This document shows positions 1-5,158 of a stretch of 8,917 nucleotides of DNA, piece by piece (position 1 is the stretch's first letter; the number at the start of each line of letters is the position of its first letter). The stretch is from positions 1 to 8,917 of the forward strand of contig JAIRTF010000136.1 of assembly GCA_031255075.1 (NCBI GenBank), in the 5' to 3' direction. Under the pieces are notes generated by a model. The model was not told the origin of the DNA and searched no databases. It saw only the letters and a list, made by a program, of their open reading frames with translations. The stretch comes from Bifidobacteriaceae bacterium (GTDB taxonomy: Bacteria; Actinomycetota; Actinomycetes; Actinomycetales; WQXJ01). Made by a program: the position numbers and the translations under genes.

Positions 1-340
1 TGTGGGCTCTGAACAGGTCGGCGATGCCGGTCACCTGGCTTCGGGTGGTCGCGTCTGCCCCCACTTTGACCAGCAGCAGATCGCGCTGAACCGATCCGTC
101 CAGGCCGTCCAGCTCAACCACTTTGAGCACGTTGACCAGTTTGTTCAGCTGTTTGACGACCTGTTCCAAGGGCAACTCGTCCACGTCCACCACGGCGGTG
201 ATGCGGGAGATATGGGCGTGCTCCGTGGGGCCCACGGCCAGTGAGTTGATGTTGAACCCGCGGCGGGCAAACAGCGCCGCCACACGGGTCAAGACACCTG
301 GTTTGTTTTCAACCAGGACCGAAAGAGTGTGGGTTGACAT
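1..340 (-). CDS. ilvN: Acetolactate synthase small (regulatory) subunit IlvN, partial: 3' end beyond the window
   Basis: This is the regulatory subunit of acetolactate (acetohydroxyacid) synthase. In this family it binds the catalytic subunit, raises its activity and confers feedback inhibition by branched-chain amino acids. The 113 residues in the window begin MSTHTLSVLVENKPGVLTRV and continue with FARRGFNINSLAVGPTE, the typical N-terminal ACT domain (about residues 3-78). The start of the second domain follows (RDLLLVKVGADATTRSQV, about 85 onward). Families of this type are usually about 160-175 residues, so roughly a third is missing at the left edge. The ATG at 340 is preceded by GAGAGGA at a normal distance. 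The gene lies 19 bases after the ilvB stop on the same strand, so the two are almost certainly co-transcribed and share the attenuator upstream of ilvB. Often ilvC follows in actinobacteria, but that would be outside this window. Confidence 0.95.
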   Translation of the reverse strand, partial: MSTHTLSVLVENKPGVLTRVAALFARRGFNINSLAVGPTEHAHISRITAVVDVDELPLEQVVKQLNKLVNVLKVVELDGLDGSVQRDLLLVKVGADATTRSQVTGIADLFRAH

Positions 341-359
341 GCGTCTTGTCCTCTCTTAC

Positions 360-2147
360 CTAAAGCTCGTCGCGCTCGAAGGAGGGCGCCAGCCCTTGGG
401 CGTATTCGATTGTGTTGTTGGACGCCCCGCCGGCAATCATCGGCCACACTTGGGCGTCGCGGGAGACCTGGAAGTCAATCAACACCGGCCGGTCGTTGAT
501 GGCCATGGCCTGCTTCAGCACCTCATCGACTTGGTCTTCGGTGGTGCACCGCAGAGCGGCGCAGCCGTAGGCGTCGGCCAGTTTGACGAAGTCCGGGATC
601 ATGACCGTGTCATCACCGGTGTGCAGATCAGTGTTGGAGTAACGCTCGCCGTAGAACAGGGTCTGCCACTGACGGACCATGCCCAGCGAAGAGTTGTTGA
701 TCAGCGCCACCTTGATCGGGATGCTGTTGAGGGCGCAGGTGACCATCTCATGGCCGGTCATCTGGAAACAGCCGTCGCCATCGACCGCCCAAACCATCCG
801 GTCCGGGTTGGCGACCTGCGCGCCCATAGCTGCCGGCACCGCATAGCCCATGGTGCCCAGGCCGCCGGAGTTGAGCAGTTGCCGCCCACCGGAAATGTCG
901 ATGAACTGTTCGGCCCACATTTGGTGCTGACCCACACCGGCGGCGAAGATGGCGTCGCTCGGCGCCAACGCTGACAGCCGTTCAATGACGTACTGTGGCG
1001 CCAGCCGCCCATCGGACGGTTGGCCATAGCCGGCCGGGTAACGTTCGCGCAGCGAGTCGAGGTGTTCCCACCACTTCTTGTAGCCCGGCTTGGTGTCCCA
1101 GGCGGCCACCGATTCGACCAGATCAGCCAGGACCAGGGCGGCATCTCCCACGATCGGTATGTCAACCGGCACGTTCTTGCCGATCTCCGCCGGGTCGATA
1201 TCCGCCTGGGCCACCTGGGCGCGGGGCGCGAAGGTATCCAAATGGCCGGTCAGCCGGTCATCAAAACGGGAGCCGATAGCCAAGATGAAGTCGGCTTGCT
1301 GGAGGGCCGCCACGGCCGGCACGGTGCCGTGCATGCCGCCCATGCCCAAGTTGGCCGGGTGGGTGTCAGCGATGGCGCCGACGCCCATCAGGGTGATAAC
1401 AACCGGTGCGCCGCTCAGGTCCGCCAGTTTGGCCATCGCCGCTTTGGCGGCCGCGCCGGAGCGAACCACACCACCACCGGCCAAGATGACCGGGCGCTTG
1501 GCACGCCGCAGGGCGGCCGCGGCGGCTTGGACCTGCTTCGGGTGAGGCTTGACCACCGGGTTGTAGCCGGGCAGCGCCATCTTGACCGGCCACTGCCACT
1601 GGGTGGTAGCAGTCTGGGCCGACTTGGTGATGTCCACCAGCACCGGGCCGGGCCGCCCAGTGTGGGCGATGTGATACGCCGCGGAAATAGCTGTGGCGAT
1701 CTCATCGGCTTCCTTGACCAGGAACGAATGCTTGGTCAGCGGCATGGTGGCGCCAACGATGTCCGCCTCTTGGAAGGCATCGGTGCCGATGGCTTGGGCG
1801 CCCACTTGGCCGGTGATGGCCAGCAGCGGCACCGAGTCAATGTTGGCGTCCGCCAGGGCTGTGATCAGGTTGGTGGCGCCCGGGCCGGAAGTGGCCATAC
1901 AGACGCCAACTTTCCCGGTCGATGCCGCGTAGCCGGTGGCCGCATGGCCGGCACCTTGCTCATGGCGCACCAAGATGTGGCGGATCTTCGAGGCGTACAA
2001 CGGGTCATAGGTCGGCAGAATGGTGCCGCCGGGGATGCCGAAGATTACTTCTACACCAAGTGCTTCAAGGGTCTTGACGATTGATTCGGCGCCGGTCAGG
2101 CGTTTCGAAGCTCCGCTGGGCGGCGGGGCCGGCTTTGGCTCGCTCAT
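360..2147 (-). CDS. ilvB: Acetolactate synthase large (catalytic) subunit IlvB
   Basis: This thiamine-diphosphate enzyme condenses two pyruvates to acetolactate, or pyruvate with 2-ketobutyrate to acetohydroxybutyrate. It is the first common step of valine, leucine and isoleucine synthesis in the cytoplasm. The protein has 595 residues, normal for the family. The N-terminal TPP-binding domain spans about 18-185, with FGIPGG at 36-41 and the catalytic glutamate E63 in RHEQGAGHAA. The central FAD-binding domain is about 208-345. The C-terminal TPP domain is about 405-555, with the metal-diphosphate motif GDGC at 457-460 running to NNSSLGM at 484-490, then VRQWQ, whose Trp 494 lies in the known inhibitor-binding region. 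The segment GQVGAQAIGTDAFQE has Gly where plant enzymes have Pro, which from memory is normal in actinobacteria. The N-terminal 15 residues are Pro-rich and probably disordered. GGAG lies just ahead of the ATG at 2147. Regulation is probably by the leader peptide and terminator at 2186-2278. Confidence 0.97.
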   Translation of the reverse strand: MSEPKPAPPPSGASKRLTGAESIVKTLEALGVEVIFGIPGGTILPTYDPLYASKIRHILVRHEQGAGHAATGYAASTGKVGVCMATSGPGATNLITALADANIDSVPLLAITGQVGAQAIGTDAFQEADIVGATMPLTKHSFLVKEADEIATAISAAYHIAHTGRPGPVLVDITKSAQTATTQWQWPVKMALPGYNPVVKPHPKQVQAAAAALRRAKRPVILAGGGVVRSGAAAKAAMAKLADLSGAPVVITLMGVGAIADTHPANLGMGGMHGTVPAVAALQQADFILAIGSRFDDRLTGHLDTFAPRAQVAQADIDPAEIGKNVPVDIPIVGDAALVLADLVESVAAWDTKPGYKKWWEHLDSLRERYPAGYGQPSDGRLAPQYVIERLSALAPSDAIFAAGVGQHQMWAEQFIDISGGRQLLNSGGLGTMGYAVPAAMGAQVANPDRMVWAVDGDGCFQMTGHEMVTCALNSIPIKVALINNSSLGMVRQWQTLFYGERYSNTDLHTGDDTVMIPDFVKLADAYGCAALRCTTEDQVDEVLKQAMAINDRPVLIDFQVSRDAQVWPMIAGGASNNTIEYAQGLAPSFERDEL

Positions 2148-2185
2148 GGTCTCTCCACTCGGTGTCTAGGGTGTTCAACTTGGAC

Positions 2186-2218
2186 AATAAAAAACCCTCC
2201 AGCCGCTTGGCGGGAGGG
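2186..2218 (-). terminator. Attenuator: intrinsic terminator in the ilvB leader
   Basis: On the minus strand CCCTCC-C-GCC, loop AAGC, then GGC-T-GGAGGG forms a 10-position stem with a single C/U mismatch. It is followed directly by TTTTTTATT, a classic intrinsic terminator tail. It sits about 40 bases before the ilvB ATG and 22 bases after the leader-peptide stop codon, so it cannot be the end of another gene. It is placed to stop transcription before ilvB when branched-chain amino acids are plentiful. This is the clearest intrinsic terminator in the window. Confidence 0.9.
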
Positions 2219-2252
2219 CGCGTGGCAAACTCTGGGCGGCTATGCCACGCGC
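2218..2252 (-). promoter_or_regulatory. Leader hairpin (pause or anti-antiterminator stem) of the ilvB attenuator
   Basis: GCGCGTGGCA and TGCCACGCGC form a perfect 10-bp stem around a 15-base loop. The 5' arm lies inside the last codons of the leader peptide (2243-2252); the 3' arm (2218-2227) abuts the terminator stem and shares one base with it. A ribosome stalled on the valine codons just upstream would cover the 5' arm and open this stem. The loop contains AGCCGC (2236-2241), which can pair with GCGGCT in the 3' half of the terminator (2201-2206). That is the only antiterminator pairing I could find, and it is short. Confidence 0.7.
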
Positions 2253-2278
2253 AGGTCTACTACTACAAGAATCGTCAC
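2240..2278 (-). CDS. ilvB leader (attenuator) peptide, 12 residues
   Basis: A GTG-started ORF encodes MTILVVVDLRVA and stops at TAG. Seven of its 12 residues are Ile, Leu or Val, including three consecutive valines all coded GTA, a codon expected to be uncommon in a GC-rich genome. It is followed by the 10-bp hairpin and the U-tailed terminator, which identifies it as the ribosome-sensing peptide of a branched-chain amino acid attenuator. A similar Ile/Val-rich leader precedes ilvBNC in Corynebacterium glutamicum. There is no convincing Shine-Dalgarno. The start falls 7 bases after a -10-like hexamer, so the transcript probably begins at or within two bases of the GTG and is translated without a leader. 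The same frame is open far upstream, but that stretch crosses the promoter and antisense to the transporter gene and is not taken as coding. Confidence 0.85.
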   Translation of the reverse strand: MTILVVVDLRVA

Positions 2279-2285
2279 GTCGCAC

Positions 2286-2313
2286 AGTGTATCTCGCCAG
2301 GCGCCGTTGTGAA
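2286..2313 (-). promoter_or_regulatory. Promoter of the ilvBN operon
   Basis: On the minus strand TTCACA (2308-2313, five of six to the -35 consensus) is separated by 16 bases from TACACT (2286-2291, four of six to the -10 consensus). The predicted start of transcription, about 7-8 bases downstream, is at 2278-2280, which coincides with the GTG of the leader peptide. Position ahead of the attenuator supports the assignment; the hexamers alone would be modest evidence. Confidence 0.6.
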
Positions 2314-2317
2314 GCCA

Positions 2318-2336
2318 CTGTCCACATGGTGGACAG
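2318..2336. promoter_or_regulatory. Perfect 19-bp palindrome, candidate operator
   Basis: CTGTCCAC-ATG-GTGGACAG has two perfect 8-base arms around a 3-base centre. It ends 4 bases upstream of the ilvB -35 hexamer and lies about 160 bases upstream of the divergent transporter gene. Size and symmetry fit the site of a dimeric regulator, but I do not recognise it as a named operator. It could act on ilvBN, on the transporter, or on both. Confidence 0.5.
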
Positions 2337-2498
2337 CAGTCCAGTTTGGGAGACGGCGATCTGGTTCGGTGTTGGCGACTGCGGCTGAGATACGGCCCGG
2401 CGCGGGCTGGGTCGGGACTGGCAATGGAGCGCTGAGAGCGGCATCGGCCACCGAGACCAGGACCAAGGTAAAGGCGACCCAACAGGCTGCGGGGTAGC

Positions 2499-4106
2499 GT
2501 GAAGTGTGTGATTTCAGCCTTGGAATTTCTGGCCCGCGAGCCGGTGCTGCTGATGTTCATATTGGTGGGCTTAGGCTCGGCTCTGGGTGAGATCCGTGTC
2601 AAAGGCATAGCCATCGCGGCGGCGGCGGTCCTGTTCGTCTCTTTGGGGTTCTCCGCCTGGGCAACCTCCCGCGGGATTGACATGCCGCTGGGGCATCTGG
2701 AGGTCCTAGGTACCCTCGGGTTGGTCATGTTCACCTACACCGTGGGCGTGCTGTCCGGTTCCAACTTCTTCGCCTCCCTGCGGGAAGGTTGGCGCCAAAT
2801 CCTGACCATGCTGGGCATCTTGGTGGGCTGTGCCGGCATAGCCCTGGGCGGTGGAAAGCTGATCGGCCTGGATGGGGCAACCGCCGGTGGCACTTTGGCC
2901 GGGGCCGTGACCAACACACCAATGCTGGCGGCCGTGCGGTCCGCCTCGAATGACCCGAACGCGCCAACTATCGGCTACGCCGTGGCCTATCTGTTCGGCG
3001 TGTTGGGCATGCTGATCTTCGCCCACTTGGCGTTGCGTCAGGCGCCCAAGGACACGGACGCTCCAGCCCCTCTGGTTTCCCGCACCATCCGGGTAGAAAC
3101 GGATTCCATGCCGTCCATCGCCGGCCTTGAGGAACGCTACGAAGACCACATCAAGTTTGCCCGGGTACGCCATGGCGAAAACAATCCCGTGCTGCCGGCC
3201 AGCGAAGAAGACGTCTTGAGGCGGGACGATCTGGTGACCGTGGTGGGGCCGGCCTCACTGGTGCAGGACGTCACTCGGGAACTGGGCCACAAATCATCAC
3301 ATGATTTGAACGACGACCGCCGCTACCTCGATTTCCGGCGTATCACGGTTTCCAACCCGATGCTGTCCGGGCGCACAATTGAGGAACTGGATCTGGAAGA
3401 GCGGTTCTCCGCCCGAATCATCCGGGTGCGCCGTGGCGATGTCGATATGTTGGCCGAACCTGGCTTGGTCCTCCAAACCGGTGACCGGGTCCGGGTGGTG
3501 GCGGCCCGCGAACAGATGGACGCGCTGTCAAAATACTTTGGCGATTCCGCCCGCGGTTTGGCAGACATCAACCCGGTAGCCTTCGCCATTGGGTTGGCAT
3601 TGGGAGTCGCGGTCGGGTTGATTCCGATCCCCATGGGCTCCTTCACCTTCAAACTCGGTTCAGCTGCCGGCACGCTGTTGATTGGGCTGATCTTTGGCCG
3701 CCTGGGACGGGTTGGCCCATTTGTCACCACCATGCCGACATCCTCTTCCCAGGCCATCTCCGAACTGGGCCTACTAATGTTCTTGGCCCAGGCCGGCGTG
3801 GCCGCCGGCACCCAGATCACGGCTGCCTTCGCCTCCGGTGAATGGATCAAGATACTGGCACTGGGGTGCACCATCACGCTGTTCTGCGGGTTCGGGATGT
3901 ACCTGACCATGCGGCGGTTCTTCAAGGTTGGCGGAACCCGGTTGAGCGGCATGATTGCCGGCGTTCAGACCCAGCCGGCAGTGCTGGCCTTCGCCAACGC
4001 CAAAACCAACGCTGACTCCCGCGTGGCCCTGGGTTACGCCTTGATCTACCCCGGCGCCATGGTTGCCAAGATTTTATTGGGGCAGATCGTCGGTTTGCTG
4101 ACCTAG
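2499..4106 (+). CDS. AspT/YidE/YbjL-family transporter with two RCK_C domains
   Basis: A membrane transporter of the aspartate:alanine exchanger family. It has 535 residues, close to AspT, YidE and YbjL (about 540-560). An N-terminal hydrophobic half (about 8-180) holds several helices and the motif GAVTNTPMLAA (136-145). Two soluble RCK_C (TrkA_C) domains follow at about 190-270 and 275-350. A second hydrophobic half (about 355-535) ends with GVQTQPAVLAFANA (488-501), the counterpart of the first motif. This internal duplication around paired RCK_C domains is diagnostic. Characterised members include AspT (aspartate/alanine exchange) and the SucE1 succinate exporter of Corynebacterium; substrate here cannot be read from sequence. 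The GTG at 2499 has only a weak GGGGT upstream; another in-frame GTG at 2508 would give a protein three residues shorter. It is divergent from ilvBN across 350 bases, which suggests but does not prove a role with pyruvate-derived or branched-chain amino acids. Confidence 0.88.
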   Translation: MKCVISALEFLAREPVLLMFILVGLGSALGEIRVKGIAIAAAAVLFVSLGFSAWATSRGIDMPLGHLEVLGTLGLVMFTYTVGVLSGSNFFASLREGWRQILTMLGILVGCAGIALGGGKLIGLDGATAGGTLAGAVTNTPMLAAVRSASNDPNAPTIGYAVAYLFGVLGMLIFAHLALRQAPKDTDAPAPLVSRTIRVETDSMPSIAGLEERYEDHIKFARVRHGENNPVLPASEEDVLRRDDLVTVVGPASLVQDVTRELGHKSSHDLNDDRRYLDFRRITVSNPMLSGRTIEELDLEERFSARIIRVRRGDVDMLAEPGLVLQTGDRVRVVAAREQMDALSKYFGDSARGLADINPVAFAIGLALGVAVGLIPIPMGSFTFKLGSAAGTLLIGLIFGRLGRVGPFVTTMPTSSSQAISELGLLMFLAQAGVAAGTQITAAFASGEWIKILALGCTITLFCGFGMYLTMRRFFKVGGTRLSGMIAGVQTQPAVLAFANAKTNADSRVALGYALIYPGAMVAKILLGQIVGLLT

Positions 4107-4241
4107 CGGCCGGCCGCGGCCACACCCAACGAGGGCAAATCGTCCTACTAATTCCCGCCCAGCTGTTCCGCCAGCGCCCGCCATTTCAGGGGACACTTAT
4201 GCAACCCGCAGTGTTCTCTCAGCACATTGGGAGGCTAAGAA

Positions 4242-4274
4242 ATGGCCACCGCAATTTCCGCGTTACCGCAGTAG
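4242..4274 (+). CDS. Possible 10-codon ORF with strong ribosome-binding site
   Basis: ATG to TAG encodes MATAISALPQ. GGGAGG (4229-4234) lies 7 bases ahead of the ATG, the best Shine-Dalgarno spacing in the window. Its sixth to tenth codons lie next to two interleaved inverted repeats, TTTCCGC/GCGGAAA (4255-4261 with 4287-4293) and CGGCCC/GGGCCG (4277-4282 with 4298-4303). A leader peptide is conceivable, but the next gene, lsr2, is about 245 bases away and seems to have its own promoter. Chance occurrence is quite possible. Confidence 0.15.
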   Translation: MATAISALPQ

Positions 4275-4442
4275 AACGGCCCAACAGCGGAAACCAGGGG
4301 CCGCTTGGAGGTATTGCCAATCAGGGCCCGGTGGCGAATGGTTGGGTGGCGGCTGGGCGGTTTCGCCAGCAGCTGACTTGTCTGTGACCTCGCCTTCTTT
4401 ATCATCTGGCGGCGCCGCATGAGCCTAGGCCGTTAGTCACGG

Positions 4443-4472
4443 TTCAAAACACCCAGAATTGTGGCATACAAT
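4443..4472 (+). promoter_or_regulatory. lsr2 promoter
   Basis: TTCAAA (4443-4448), an 18-base spacer, and TACAAT (4467-4472, five of six to the -10 consensus). The expected transcript start near 4479 gives a leader of about 40 bases before the lsr2 ATG. The 60 bases from 4441 are about 60% A+T by my count, well above the surroundings, as would suit binding by Lsr2 itself. Confidence 0.55.
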
Positions 4473-4519
4473 AACTCCAACCAATTTTGTCTATTCGCAC
4501 TGAAGGAAGTTCGATCTTC

Positions 4520-4846
4520 ATGGCTCAACGCGTTCTTGTCGAGTTGCTCGACGATCTCGACCAGTCCCCTGCCGCTTCGACGGTCACATTTGGCCTCGAT
4601 GGGCGGACCTACACCATCGACCTCAATGAGGCCCACGCCGCCGAACTGCGCGGATTCTTGGCGCCTTACATGGCCGCCGGTCGCAAGGTCTCCGCGCGGC
4701 GCCGGGCGCAACAATCGATCAGGCCCGCCTTCGACTTCGATCCCGCCGCCGTCCGCGCATGGGCGGATTCCAATGGGATTGAAATCTCCAAGCGCGGCCG
4801 GGTGCCGTCTTGGGTGGTCGAGAAGTACCACGCCGCCGGTTACTGA
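4520..4846 (+). CDS. lsr2: Lsr2-family nucleoid-associated protein (H-NS-like)
   Basis: Lsr2 is the actinobacterial counterpart of H-NS. It binds the minor groove of AT-rich DNA, bridges it, and silences horizontally acquired and other AT-rich genes. The 108-residue protein starts MAQRVLVELLDDLD and has the N-terminal beta-strand oligomerisation domain (about 1-60, with GRTYTIDLNEAHAAELR). A basic linker follows (KVSARRRAQQ), then the C-terminal DNA-binding domain (about 70-108), including the AT-hook-like R-G-R at 92-94 in SKRGRVPSWVVEKYHAA. Mycobacterium tuberculosis Lsr2 has 112 residues, so the length is normal. The ATG at 4520 is chosen because AAGGAAG (4503-4509) precedes it by 10 bases and family members begin at this point; an in-frame TTG at 4487 would add 11 unsupported residues. 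It appears to be a single-gene unit, convergent with metPS. Confidence 0.95.
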   Translation: MAQRVLVELLDDLDQSPAASTVTFGLDGRTYTIDLNEAHAAELRGFLAPYMAAGRKVSARRRAQQSIRPAFDFDPAAVRAWADSNGIEISKRGRVPSWVVEKYHAAGY

Positions 4847-4868
4847 CAGCGGCTGGCTAAACCTGGCC

Positions 4869-4918
4869 GACTGATTTCGGTTGTCCCGCAAACACGGGGT
4901 GGACAACCGGAGTCAGTC
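4869..4918 (+). terminator. Long hairpin after lsr2, probable terminator or mRNA 3' end
   Basis: GACTGATTTCGGTTGTCC (4869-4886) pairs with GGACAACCGGAGTCAGTC (4901-4918) over 18 positions: 16 Watson-Crick pairs and 2 G-U pairs, around a 14-base loop. It begins 22 bases after the lsr2 stop. The sequence after it (CTGGCTGGTTTGCCTTTAG) has only short T runs, so it is not a classic intrinsic terminator. It may act as a U-poor terminator or as a 3' stabilising stem. Confidence 0.5.
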
Positions 4919-4958
4919 CTGGCTGGTTTGCCTTTAGTCCCCTAAGCGGACATCTTTA

Positions 4959-4985
4959 CCCTTCACAAGGGCGCCATTTTGGCGC
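4959..4985. repeat. Two tandem small hairpins in the convergent lsr2/metS spacer
   Basis: CCCTT-CAC-AAGGG (4959-4971) is followed, sharing one base, by GCGCCA-TTT-TGGCGC (4971-4985). Both are perfect. They lie between convergent genes next to the hairpin at 4992-5009, so a role in transcript termination from either side is the simplest reading. Neither has a proper U-tract. Confidence 0.4.
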
Positions 4986-4991
4986 GCCTCA

Positions 4992-5009
4992 ACCGGGCTG
5001 AGGCCCGGT
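4992..5009 (-). terminator. Hairpin directly after metS, probable terminator of metPS
   Basis: ACCGGGC-TGAG-GCCCGGT, given on the plus strand, forms a perfect 7-bp GC-rich stem with a 4-base loop. On the minus strand it begins one base after the metS stop codon. What follows on that strand is TGAGGCGCGCC, not a U-tract. The position suggests a transcript end; the mechanism is uncertain. Confidence 0.45.
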
Positions 5010-5010
5010 C

Positions 5011-5157
5011 CTAGTCCTGGTCACCGACCAAGGCAGCAGGCATCGGCGGATAGCTGTCCACCTGCGGTTTGCGGATCAGGAAGATGGTCGCGGCGGTCAA
5101 GCCGCCAAACACCACCACAACCGCTACCAGTAGCATTGCGACTGCTCCTGCGCCCAT
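5011..5157 (-). CDS. metS: MetS-like small subunit of the methionine/alanine NSS transporter
   Basis: A 48-residue, single-helix membrane protein: MGAGAVAMLLVAVVVVFGG, then LTAATIFLIRKPQVDSYPP and a short polar tail ending GDQD. The hydrophobic stretch (about 4-28), the Gly-Gly pair in its second half and the basic residues RK right after it match the small subunits that accompany MetP-type symporters. In Corynebacterium glutamicum, MetS is needed with MetP for methionine and alanine import. The ATG at 5157 comes one base after the metP stop (TGACATG), so translation is probably coupled; there is no strong Shine-Dalgarno of its own. The gene ends just before a GC-rich hairpin. Assignment rests on the partner gene, size and helix pattern, since the protein is too short for motif evidence. 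Confidence 0.82.
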   Translation of the reverse strand: MGAGAVAMLLVAVVVVFGGLTAATIFLIRKPQVDSYPPMPAALVGDQD

Positions 5158-5158
5158 G

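Larger units (their letters stand above)
4107..4519. other. Gene-poor intergenic region between the transporter and lsr2
   Basis: About 410 bases with no convincing protein gene. Open frames up to 62 codons occur on both strands but lack recognisable protein character. The transporter stop is followed by the GC palindrome GGCCGCGGCC (4112-4121) without a U-tract. Around 4229-4303 there is a very short ORF with a strong Shine-Dalgarno and two interleaved inverted repeats (listed separately). A small hairpin, GCTGG-G-CG, loop GTTT, CG-CCAGC, lies near 4349-4370. The right end (from about 4441) becomes AT-rich and carries the lsr2 promoter. I see no RNA gene that I can name. Confidence 0.5.

Noticed and set aside
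1020..2084. Long open frame on the plus strand opposite ilvB (and another at 123-974)
   Set aside because: Antisense to clearly recognised ilvB and ilvN coding sequence; the translated products are low in protein-like features and open only because of the codon bias of the real genes.
2408..2481. TGGGTCG/CGACCCA inverted repeat ahead of the transporter gene
   Set aside because: Seven-base arms about 60 bases apart have no supporting context and are likely by chance.
2240..2734. 164-codon minus-strand frame whose last codons are the ilvB leader peptide
   Set aside because: It runs antisense to the start of the transporter gene and through the ilvB promoter. Only the final 12 codons have a regulatory explanation.
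3323..3952. 209-codon minus-strand frame within the transporter gene
   Set aside because: Antisense shadow of well-supported coding sequence with family motifs on the plus strand.
4112..4121. GGCCGCGGCC palindrome after the transporter stop
   Set aside because: Too short to leave a stable loop and no U-tract, so it was not called a terminator.
4187..4202. CAGGGGACACTTATGC, resembling the outer end of some insertion or palindromic elements
   Set aside because: No inverted partner, target-site duplication or transposase sequence in the window.
4199..4387. 62-codon plus-strand frame (and a 61-codon minus-strand frame at 4235-4420) in the gene-poor region
   Set aside because: No good ribosome-binding site, no recognisable domain, and overlapping frames on both strands of similar length, as expected by chance in GC-rich DNA.
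4441..4452. GGTTCAAAACAC, resembling a tRNA T-loop
   Set aside because: The stem bases do not pair and no acceptor, D or anticodon arm can be drawn around it. It fits better as the -35 region of lsr2.
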